DNA from: Opitutaceae bacterium
GTDB taxonomy: Bacteria; Verrucomicrobiota; Verrucomicrobiia; Opitutales; Opitutaceae
Assembly: GCA_005799525.1 (NCBI GenBank)
Contig: SYGN01000243.1
Coordinates: 1 to 35,224 of the forward strand
Length of the DNA: 35,224 nucleotides
Reading direction: 5' to 3'
The notes beneath the pieces were generated by a model that saw nothing but the letters and a program-made list of their open reading frames with translations, was not told the DNA's origin and did no database searches. The translations under genes were made by a program, and so were the position numbers. Below are positions 1-7,275 of the stretch, piece after piece (the stretch's first letter is position 1; each line of letters begins with the position of its first letter).

Positions 1-165
<165 letters not shown>

Positions 166-261
166 GCAGACCTTCATTTTATTTCTAGGCGTTTATTTTA
201 CCTTCTAATTCTGTTTTGATCATTTGAATTTTTTACACTTCCTTCATAAGGAGTTAATTTT

Positions 262-376
262 CTTGGTGACCACAGGCGAGGGGTTCCACTCGTTCCCATC
301 CCGAACACGGCCGTTAAGCCCTCAGCCGCCGATGGTAGTTGGACGTTAGGTCCCGCGAGAGTAGGTCGTTGCCAAG
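262..376 (+). rRNA. rrf: 5S ribosomal RNA
   Basis: A molecule of about 115 nt starts with CTTGGTGACC and ends with GGTCGTTGCCAAG, so the two ends pair to form helix I of 5S rRNA. The internal CCATCCCGAACACGG block matches the conserved loop B/C region of bacterial 5S rRNA (usually CCATCCCGAACTCGG), and GCGAGAGTAGGTC fits the usual 3' arm. It lies about 97 bp after the 23S gene, in the normal 23S-5S order, and is followed at once by a terminator. The end positions are set by the terminal helix and may be off by one or two bases. Confidence 0.95.
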
Positions 377-381
377 TTTAT

Positions 382-419
382 AGCCCGGATCTTCAAAAAA
401 AGGTCCGGGCTTCTTTTTT
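382..419 (+). terminator. Rho-independent terminator of the rRNA operon
   Basis: AGCCCGGA (382-389) pairs with TCCGGGCT (404-411), leaving an A-rich loop, and a run of T follows (412-419). The stem, loop and U-tract lie six bases after 5S rRNA, the expected place for the end of the rRNA transcript. Confidence 0.9.
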
Positions 420-814
420 GAGCGTTAGCCGCCGCCCGCGGTTCGCCAATCCTGCGTAAGCGACCGGCTGGGATACCCTAAAGGGGATTGCTGAAGCTAC
501 ACAGTGAAGTAGCGGGATTGAAGCTGTTAGAAACGGGGGTTATCGAAGACGGAGGGAAACGGGATTGGCGCGGCGACGCGTTTGCGCCGGCTGCGGCAGT
601 GAGCAGCAGACCGCCACCCTCTCACCGCGACGGGAAACCTGCGTCCCGCCCACTTCCCTTCGCTTTGTCTACGGACCAGCTGGTGCACCGTGAGTCCAGT
701 CGGCGTTACGGGCTGCGGCTATTGATACCGGTGGGCGCTGATAGGGCGCAATGTCGCGGGAAAAATGAGGGGCCCGAGAATGGCCGCGAGGACCTTGGCG
801 GGAGTTGAAATCCG
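420..814. other. Intergenic stretch without a recognised gene
   Basis: These 395 bases lie between the rRNA terminator and the stop codon of the leftward ppk gene. A 106-codon open frame starting with TTG at 488 crosses it on the + strand, but its protein is rich in Arg, Pro and Ser, resembles no family I know, and has no convincing ribosome-binding site. I see no tRNA, tmRNA or RNase P RNA signature on either strand, and no clear terminator for ppk. GGGATTG followed by GAAGCT occurs twice (about 484-499 and 515-526), a short imperfect repeat of no known meaning. Confidence 0.5.
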
Positions 815-2923
815 CTAGGTTGATCCGACGTTCCGCGAGCGGCGGGTGGCTGCGGCCATCAGGTGCGCATGAACGGAAAATGTGCGTTCACTGCCCCGCC
901 GAGGGACCGGTAAGTGGGTTCCGTTTGGATGCAAGAGCCGGGTGTTGCTGGTGTCGCGGAGCTCATCCGTAAAAAATTCTTCGGTGACCCAGCGCCTTAG
1001 GGCCGGATCACGAATCGGAAACACCACCTCGACGCGGCGCAAGAAATTGCGCGGCATCCAATCGGCGCTGCCGGCGAGAATCACCGGTTCGCCTCGGGCG
1101 TTTTCGAAGTAAGCGGCCCGCGCGTGCTCGAGAAACCGCCCGACGAGGCTGCGCACGCGAATGTTTTCAGAGAGGCCGGGCACGCCCGGCACGAGACTGC
1201 ACGTGCCGCGGACGATCAGGTCGATCTTCACTCCGGCCTGTGAAGCGCCGTAAAGTGCGTCGATGGTGGTCTTGTCCACCAAGGAATTCATCTTGGCGAT
1301 GATGCGCGCGGGGTGGCCGGCTGCAGCGTTGCGGGTTTCGGTTGCGATCAGGGCGTTGATCCGGCGGTGCAGACTGTAGGGCGCGACGAGGAGATGGCGG
1401 AACTTTGGCGATCGGCCAAATCCGGTTAGCGTGTTAAAGAGTTGGGCGACGTCGCGGGTGATGTCGGCCCGAGCGGTGAAGTGGCTCAGGTCGGTGTAAT
1501 AGCGAGCGGTGCGGGGGTTGTAGTTGCCCGTGCCCAGCTGGGCGTAGTGGCGCATGCGTCGGCCCTCGCGGCGGACGACAAGGCACATCTTGCAGTGGGT
1601 CTTGTGCCCCACGAGGCCGTAAACGACGTGGACCCCGGCCTCCTCGAGCTGTTTGGCCCACTGGATATTGTTCGCCTCGTCGAAGCGCGCTTTCAGTTCG
1701 ACGAGCGCAGTCACCTGCTTGCCGTTTTGCGAGGCCTCGATCAGCGCACGCACCAAGGGCGAATCGCCACTCGTGCGATAGAACGTCTGTTTGATCGCAA
1801 ACACCTGCGGATCACGTGCGGCCTGCTCGACGAAATCGACCACGGGTTGAAACGAATCGTAGGGATGGTGCAGGAGGACGTCCTGCGCGCGGAGCGCCTC
1901 GAAGATCCCCGAGGGATTACGCAAAGGAGAGGCGTTGACGGGGGTAAACGAGGGGAACTTGAGGTCGGGTCGATCGAGGTCGCCGATGCTTTGGAGTCGC
2001 ATCAGGTTGATGGGACCCTTGAGCCGGAAGACATTATCAGGCGGCAGCGCGAGTTCGTGGCAGAGCGTCGCAAAGAGGGCCGCGTTAACTCCATCCTCGA
2101 TTTCGAGACGAACCGCGGCACCGCGGCGGAGGTTTCGCAGTTCCGCCTCGATTTTCACGAGGAGATTCGCGGCTTCTTCCTCGTCGATGTAGAGTTCGCT
2201 GTTGCGGGTGACCCGAAACGCGTGCGCGGCGGTCAAGCGGTAACCGGGGAACAGTTCTCCGGCGCAGAGTTTGATGATTTCGCTGAGGAAGATGATGCGC
2301 TGAGGACCGCGGCCACCAAGAGCGATGCTCACGAGGCGTGGTAAGATGCGGGGCACAGGCAAAATCGCGACCAAGTGTTCAAGCTTCGCGGTCGCCGGAT
2401 TGTCTAGCGTCACCACGATGTTCAACTCCTTGTTGCCGAGTTGGGGAAACGGATGCGACTGATCGAGCGCCAGCGGTGTCAGCACGGGATAAACCTGCTC
2501 GCGAAAATAGGCCCGCACCCAGGCCAGCTCGCGGGGCGAAAGATCTTGGGCGCTTTTAAAGTGGATCCCTTCGATTGCGAGCGCCGGTGCCAGTTGGTCT
2601 CGCCAGCAGCGGTATTGGTCCTCGATAAAAGCATCGACGGTCGCGCGGATGCGCTGGAGTTGTTGGCTTGGATTGAGCCCGTCCGGGCCGGGTTCGGTCA
2701 CGCCTGAATCCCGTTGCTGCATCAAACCGGCGACGCGGATTTGAAAAAACTCGTCGAGGTTGCTTCCGGTGATGGCGAGGTAGCGGACGCGCTCGATCAA
2801 AGGGTGACGGTCGGTTTGGGCCTGCTCGAGGACCCGGCGGTTAAACGCGAGCCAGCTCAACTCGCGGTTAAAATAAATGGGAGCGGAAAGAGCGGGAGTG
2901 GTCTTGGGCGTGCGCGAGGCCAT
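815..2923 (-). CDS. ppk: Polyphosphate kinase 1
   Basis: This 702-residue protein is a full-length PPK1, which reversibly moves the terminal phosphate of ATP onto inorganic polyphosphate. The N domain carries YFNRELSWLAFNRRVLEQ (residues 17-34) and SNLDEFFQIRVAGL (54-67), both signatures of the family. The two phospholipase-D-like C-terminal domains contain HPYDSF, FAIKQTFYRTSGDSPLV and ALVELKARFDEANNI. The histidine expected to be autophosphorylated is His443 in HKTHCKM. The second active-site histidine is His600 in FLEHARAAYFEN, followed by SADWMPRN. The ATG start is supported by conservation starting shortly after it. The gene points away from the glycan locus and towards the rRNA operon. 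No exopolyphosphatase gene is next to it. It is a housekeeping/stress gene and probably has nothing to do with the locus to its right. Confidence 0.97.
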   Translation of the reverse strand: MASRTPKTTPALSAPIYFNRELSWLAFNRRVLEQAQTDRHPLIERVRYLAITGSNLDEFFQIRVAGLMQQRDSGVTEPGPDGLNPSQQLQRIRATVDAFIEDQYRCWRDQLAPALAIEGIHFKSAQDLSPRELAWVRAYFREQVYPVLTPLALDQSHPFPQLGNKELNIVVTLDNPATAKLEHLVAILPVPRILPRLVSIALGGRGPQRIIFLSEIIKLCAGELFPGYRLTAAHAFRVTRNSELYIDEEEAANLLVKIEAELRNLRRGAAVRLEIEDGVNAALFATLCHELALPPDNVFRLKGPINLMRLQSIGDLDRPDLKFPSFTPVNASPLRNPSGIFEALRAQDVLLHHPYDSFQPVVDFVEQAARDPQVFAIKQTFYRTSGDSPLVRALIEASQNGKQVTALVELKARFDEANNIQWAKQLEEAGVHVVYGLVGHKTHCKMCLVVRREGRRMRHYAQLGTGNYNPRTARYYTDLSHFTARADITRDVAQLFNTLTGFGRSPKFRHLLVAPYSLHRRINALIATETRNAAAGHPARIIAKMNSLVDKTTIDALYGASQAGVKIDLIVRGTCSLVPGVPGLSENIRVRSLVGRFLEHARAAYFENARGEPVILAGSADWMPRNFLRRVEVVFPIRDPALRRWVTEEFFTDELRDTSNTRLLHPNGTHLPVPRRGSERTFSVHAHLMAAATRRSRNVGST

Positions 2924-3116
2924 GCGAGTTGAACCTTAAAACCGTAGGCTCGATCCCGGGCTAAACCAACTTAATCACGGTCGTCTCGCAAATGTAACAC
3001 AGCCGGATGCCCGAATCTCGGTGCGCTCGCGCCTCCCTCCGAGCCCTCGCAGCGAACGCGACAGCACCGGTGTTTTTCGAAGTGTCCACTTGCGGCCCGT
3101 ACGCGCTTCGTGCGAG

Positions 3117-4160
3117 ATGGCCGTGATGGCCCGAAGCGACCAACGTCCGGTGACGGTGCACATGATCGCGGAGCACGTTGGCGTCTCGGCGTCAGCCGTT
3201 TCGACCGTGCTCGCAGATCGCCACGAGGAGCGCCGGCTTGCCCCGGCGACGGTCGAAAAGATTCGCAAGGCGGTGCGCGACCTCGGCTACGTGCCGAACG
3301 TGGCCGCGCGCCGCCTGCGGGCGCACGATCCGGAGGTGCATCACATTGAACTCGGGATTCTGACTTCGTTCGAGGCGCCGCTGTTTCTTGTGAGCCGGGT
3401 GCTGCGGCAGGTCCAGCGGATGGCGGATGCGCGCACGGGACCGGGCCGCAATTTTTCCGTGTCGATCGCGATGTTTCATGCGGGCCGGCTGCGTGAGATG
3501 GCGGGGCTGCTCAACGCGAGTCGCTTCAATGGCGTGGTGATTACGAACACGCTGCCGGAGGACGACGCGTTTCTCGCGACAACGACGCTGCCCTATGCGG
3601 TCGTCGTGCTCGGGCGACGCTTGCCGAACTATTGCTGCGTACTCGATACGCCGGGCGAGAGCGGACGCCGCGCGGCGGAAATTCTCCTCGGGCGCGGTTG
3701 CCGTCGGCCCGTGGTGTTGACGCCGGCGCTGCTCACGCAAAGCACCGCCGAGCGCGCGGAGGCGTTTTGCACGACGGTGCGGGCCCAGACCGGCACGGAA
3801 CCGGCGCGGGTGGTGGCGGAGGGTTTTACGCCGACGCACGGGGCCGATGCGTTGCGGGCGCATCTCGGCGCGGGCCGCGGTTGCGACGGACTCTACGCGG
3901 TGACTGACGGTCTCGCGCTCGGCGCGTATCAGGCGATCAAGGATGCGGGCCGCACGATCCCCAAAGACATCGCGGTCGTCGGGGTCGGAGACCACGAGCA
4001 TGCGGATTTCTTCGATCCGCCGCTGACCTGCGTGGGGCCGTCCAACGAGACCATCGTCGAGCAAATCGTGACGCAGCTGTTTGATTTGATGAACCGCCGC
4101 CGCGTGAAACCGCGGGAGACGTTTGTGCCGCCATCGGTGGCGATGCGCGCCTCGGCCTGA
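3117..4160 (+). CDS. LacI-family transcriptional regulator
   Basis: This is a DNA-binding repressor of the LacI/GalR family, about 347 residues from the chosen start. The N-terminal helix-turn-helix is VTVHMIAEHVGVSASAVS followed by a hinge region with LGYVPNVAARRL. The rest is a periplasmic-binding-protein-like effector domain, with FNGVVITNTLP, the repeat-subunit motif SGRRAAEILLGRG, and the late IPKDIAVVGVGD and PPLTCVGPSNETI segments. The open frame extends upstream to 3021, but the extra residues are basic and not conserved, so ATG 3117 (or ATG 3126) fits the usual distance to the HTH better. Divergent from ppk. It lies 121 bp before a TonB receptor, with a perfect palindrome in that gap, so it most likely controls the receptor and perhaps the genes after it in response to a sugar. 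The ligand cannot be told from sequence. Confidence 0.93.
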   Translation: MAVMARSDQRPVTVHMIAEHVGVSASAVSTVLADRHEERRLAPATVEKIRKAVRDLGYVPNVAARRLRAHDPEVHHIELGILTSFEAPLFLVSRVLRQVQRMADARTGPGRNFSVSIAMFHAGRLREMAGLLNASRFNGVVITNTLPEDDAFLATTTLPYAVVVLGRRLPNYCCVLDTPGESGRRAAEILLGRGCRRPVVLTPALLTQSTAERAEAFCTTVRAQTGTEPARVVAEGFTPTHGADALRAHLGAGRGCDGLYAVTDGLALGAYQAIKDAGRTIPKDIAVVGVGDHEHADFFDPPLTCVGPSNETIVEQIVTQLFDLMNRRRVKPRETFVPPSVAMRASA

Positions 4161-4225
4161 GCGGTGGGCGGGCCGATTTCGGGCAGGCGGCAGAATTTTC
4201 GGAGCGACAGAATTTCGCGCTTGAA

Positions 4226-4241
4226 ACTAAATCGATTTAGT
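4226..4241. promoter_or_regulatory. Probable LacI-family operator
   Basis: ACTAAATCGATTTAGT is a perfect 16-bp palindrome with CG at its centre and A/T-rich flanks, the classic shape of a LacI/GalR-family operator. It is the only such site seen in the gap between the LacI-type gene and TBDR 1, and sits about 40 bp before the receptor's ATG. A TTGAAA (4221-4226) that could serve as a -35 element overlaps its left edge, though no good -10 at the right spacing is evident. The assignment to this regulator is inference from position. Confidence 0.7.
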
Positions 4242-4281
4242 AATTTTGGAACCTTGCAGTTTCTCAGAACACCTAAACCCC

Positions 4282-7221
4282 ATGAACCTGTCGACCCTAC
4301 GCCTTGCCGTGTCCCTCCGTCAGCTGGTGACGTTAATCCTTGCCTTCGCCTTCTGTGCCGCAGTCCGCGCGGCCGACGGCGCCACGCTCTCCGGCACGGT
4401 GAGCAACACCGCTACCGGAAATCTTCTCACGGGCGCCAAGGTCGAGATTCCGGCTTTGGGTCTGTCGACCTTGGCCGACAACACCGGCCGCTACGTGCTC
4501 GCCGGCGTGCCCGCGGGCACGCACGAGGTCGTCGTTTCCTACACGGGGCTCGATGCGGCGCGCCAGCGCGTGACCGTCTCGGGCGGCCAGCGCGCGCAGC
4601 AGAATTTCGATCTCACGTCGGGCATCTACAAGCTCGACGCGTTTCTCGTCACCGGCGAGCGCGAGGGCGCGGCCGTCGCGATCACGGCGCAGCGCAATGC
4701 GGACAACGTGAAGAACATCGTGGCGATGGATTCGTTCGGCAATCTCCCCAACATGTCCGCCGGCGAACTCGCGGTTCGTTTGCCGGGCATCGCGGGCAAC
4801 CTCGACGAGGAGGGCAACGTCACCGGTCTCACCGTGCGCGGTATGGGGCCGACGCTGAACCGCGTCACCGTCGATGGCGGGCTGCTCTCGAACGTTGGCG
4901 GCATGAACCGGCAGTTCCAGACGCATTCGCTCACAGGGGCGATGTTCGAGCAGCTCGAGGTGATCAAGGGCCACACGCCGGACAAGGGCGCCGATTCGCT
5001 CGGCGGCACGATTAATTTCAAGACGCGTTCGCCGCTCTCCATGCGGGAAAAACGCCGCGTGACCTACAGCGCCTCCGCGCGCTGGGCACCGCCACTCACG
5101 CAGCAGATCGCGCTGCGCGAGGCGCACCGCCTGCACCCGCTCGTCAACGTGAGCTACCAGGAAGTGTTCGACACGTTTGGTGGCGAGCGGAACCTCGGCG
5201 TGGCGGTCAACACGTTCTACAGCGAAAACGTCGCGGGGTATTTTCGCACGCTGCGCGATTTCGAGAACACCACGGCGCAACCCGCCTATCTCTGGGACTA
5301 CGGCACGCAGGACGCGTTCAACAGCCGCAAGCAGGCGAGCGTGAACCTCAAGGCCGACTTCCGCCTTTCTGCCGCGACCAAGCTCTCGTTCAACACCATC
5401 TACAACGACGCCAACGAGCCCTACAACCGGCTCTACGTCACGCGCGCCTTCACCAACCAGACTGCGCCCAACGCTACCACGTCCGGCGTGGTGCCCGGCT
5501 ACACGAACCGCATCACGACGGTGCGGCCCGTGGCGACCTCGGTGATCGACGTGACGGAGACGATGTTCAGTTTTTTCAACCGCACGCGGCAGTTCGATCT
5601 CGGCGTCGAGCACACTGCCAACCGCCTCGAGCTCGATGCCAACGCGGCCTACAGCACGACGCACAACAACCTCGGCGTCGGCAACGGCGGCACGCTCACC
5701 AACCGCATCACCGGCACCGGCTGGATCCTCGACCGCACGCAGTCGGATCTTTATCCGCGCTTCCTGCCGAACGGCGGGCTCGATTTCACCAATCCAGCCA
5801 ACTACCGGCCCAACGGTTTCCTCACCACACGTAACGACGACCGCGACGTCGAGATCAAGACCGTGCGCGGCAATGTGCGCTACCAGCTTCCGATCGAGGC
5901 CACGGTTTTCCTGAAGACGGGCGGCGAGTGGCGCGAGCAGTTCGCCAAGGTCCTGAGCCGCCAGCGCCGCTGGAGCTACACCGGCACGACGGCGTTGCCG
6001 GCGGACGCTTCGATTCGCACTTGGGACGCACAGAAGACGGGCCGCCAGACTCCGCAATTTGAATCCGCCTCGCTGATCAAGGGCGAGGTGCCCGTCACCC
6101 CGTCGCTCTGGAACGAGGATCTCTATTTCAAATCGCAGACGGGTTTCACCGGCACCAACGCCGTGACCGAGACCGTCACCGCCGGCTACGTGATGGCGCA
6201 GGCCAAGCTCGGCTGGACGGGATTTCTCACCGGGGTGCGGATGGAGAAAACCGAAACCGACAGTTGGGGCTGGGTCCGCGCGCGCGTGCCGAGCCCTGCC
6301 GCGCTGCAACAGTCCGATCCCGTCGGCGCGGCCACGCGCGACTACGCCGGCAATCGTCGCACCCTTCAGGGCGACTACACGAAATCGTTTCCCAGCGCGC
6401 ACCTCACGCAGGACCTCACGCCGAATCTCAAGGCGCGGCTGAGCTGGTCCACGAGCTTCGGTCGCGCGCCGATGAACAACTTCGTCCCCAACGAGACGGT
6501 CAACGAGGTGGCGCAGACCCTCACGATCAACAACCCCAGCCTGAAGCCGCAGACCGCGAAAAACTGGGACGCGACGCTCGACTACTATTTCGAGCCCGTC
6601 GGCAATCTCTCCGTCGGCTGGTTCCACAAGGAAATTAGAGACTATCTCCTGACCGGCCAGACGACGGGCGTCATCCCGTCCGGCACCGGCAACGGCTACA
6701 ACGGAGAGTATGCGAACTTCACCACGCTCACGACGCTCAACGCCGGCACCGCTTACGTGCAGGGCTGGGAGCTGAGCTACCAGCAGCAGTTCACGTTTCT
6801 CCCCGGCCTGTTGAAGGGCCTGAGTTTCGGGGCCAACTACACGCATCTCGATACGCATGGCCGCTTCACCGGCACGGCGTCGCTCGTCACGGGCCAGGTC
6901 CCGGGCTTCATCCCGAAGACCGGCAACGTGAACTTGTCGTGGCGCTACCGAGCGTTCAACGCCCGCGTGCTCGTCAACTACACCGGCGACTACAACACCG
7001 CCTTCACCGCCGCCACGCTCGGCCGCAACCTCTACCAGTTCAAACGCACGATCACCAACGTCGGCCTCGGCTATCAGCTCACGCCGCGCGTCGGCTTCAC
7101 GCTCGATGTCACCAACCTGTTCAACGAACCGATCTCCAACTACCGCGGCAGTCCCGATCAGATTCAGCGCACAGTGATCACCGGCACGACGGTGAACCTC
7201 GGGATGACGGGCCGGTTCTGA
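4282..7221 (+). CDS. TonB-dependent receptor with carboxypeptidase-regulatory-like domain (TBDR 1)
   Basis: This 979-residue outer-membrane receptor probably carries a glycan fragment across the outer membrane using TonB energy. A signal peptide (residues 1-30, ending FCAAVRA) is followed by a carboxypeptidase-regulatory-like beta-sandwich (about 35-112: LSGTVSNTATGNLLTGAKVE, DNTGRYVLAGVPAGTHEV). A TonB-box-like stretch LDAFLVTGEREG comes next, then the plug (about 130-250: ADNVKNIVAMDSFGNLP, LTVRGMGPTLNRVTVDGG, DSLGGTINFKTRS), then the 22-strand barrel, which ends in Phe (GMTGRF) as these proteins require. The ATG at 4282 is chosen because the signal peptide starts there; an in-frame TTG at 4246 would put the signal peptide inside. 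No Shine-Dalgarno sequence precedes it. No SusD partner follows. It is the first gene after the palindromic operator, with the FG-GAP protein 54 bp downstream. Its barrel resembles that of TBDR 3 more than that of TBDR 2 by eye. Substrate unknown. Confidence 0.95.
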   Translation: MNLSTLRLAVSLRQLVTLILAFAFCAAVRAADGATLSGTVSNTATGNLLTGAKVEIPALGLSTLADNTGRYVLAGVPAGTHEVVVSYTGLDAARQRVTVSGGQRAQQNFDLTSGIYKLDAFLVTGEREGAAVAITAQRNADNVKNIVAMDSFGNLPNMSAGELAVRLPGIAGNLDEEGNVTGLTVRGMGPTLNRVTVDGGLLSNVGGMNRQFQTHSLTGAMFEQLEVIKGHTPDKGADSLGGTINFKTRSPLSMREKRRVTYSASARWAPPLTQQIALREAHRLHPLVNVSYQEVFDTFGGERNLGVAVNTFYSENVAGYFRTLRDFENTTAQPAYLWDYGTQDAFNSRKQASVNLKADFRLSAATKLSFNTIYNDANEPYNRLYVTRAFTNQTAPNATTSGVVPGYTNRITTVRPVATSVIDVTETMFSFFNRTRQFDLGVEHTANRLELDANAAYSTTHNNLGVGNGGTLTNRITGTGWILDRTQSDLYPRFLPNGGLDFTNPANYRPNGFLTTRNDDRDVEIKTVRGNVRYQLPIEATVFLKTGGEWREQFAKVLSRQRRWSYTGTTALPADASIRTWDAQKTGRQTPQFESASLIKGEVPVTPSLWNEDLYFKSQTGFTGTNAVTETVTAGYVMAQAKLGWTGFLTGVRMEKTETDSWGWVRARVPSPAALQQSDPVGAATRDYAGNRRTLQGDYTKSFPSAHLTQDLTPNLKARLSWSTSFGRAPMNNFVPNETVNEVAQTLTINNPSLKPQTAKNWDATLDYYFEPVGNLSVGWFHKEIRDYLLTGQTTGVIPSGTGNGYNGEYANFTTLTTLNAGTAYVQGWELSYQQQFTFLPGLLKGLSFGANYTHLDTHGRFTGTASLVTGQVPGFIPKTGNVNLSWRYRAFNARVLVNYTGDYNTAFTAATLGRNLYQFKRTITNVGLGYQLTPRVGFTLDVTNLFNEPISNYRGSPDQIQRTVITGTTVNLGMTGRF

Positions 7222-7226
7222 AAAGT

Positions 7227-7249
7227 AGGGCGGATCTGTGACCCGCCCT
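7227..7249. repeat. REP-like palindromic element
   Basis: AGGGCGG (7227-7233) pairs with CCGCCCT (7243-7249), and the whole 23-bp unit is palindromic apart from one base pair near 7234. It lies five bases after the TBDR 1 stop codon, in the place where REP elements of other bacteria are found. No T-run follows, so it is not a standard terminator. Bases 7235-7250 are repeated, inverted and exact, at 7346-7361 inside the next gene, which argues that this is a dispersed element rather than a chance hairpin. Confidence 0.55.
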
Positions 7250-7275
7250 TGCAACTCTCGTCTCGTTTTCACTCC

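Noticed and set aside
488-808. 106-codon open frame on the + strand after the rRNA operon
   Set aside because: TTG start, Arg/Pro/Ser-rich product without any family resemblance and no ribosome-binding site; it is more likely chance in GC-rich DNA.
420-814. Possible RNase P RNA, tmRNA or tRNA in the gap after 5S rRNA
   Set aside because: None of the conserved cores (RNase P GGAGGAAAGTCCGGGC type, tRNA T-loop GGTTCGAATC type) could be found on either strand.
3080-3091. AAGTG-TC-CACTT inverted repeat just before the LacI-type gene as an autoregulatory operator
   Set aside because: Arms of only five bases, no central CG, and unlike the palindrome at 4226; could be chance.
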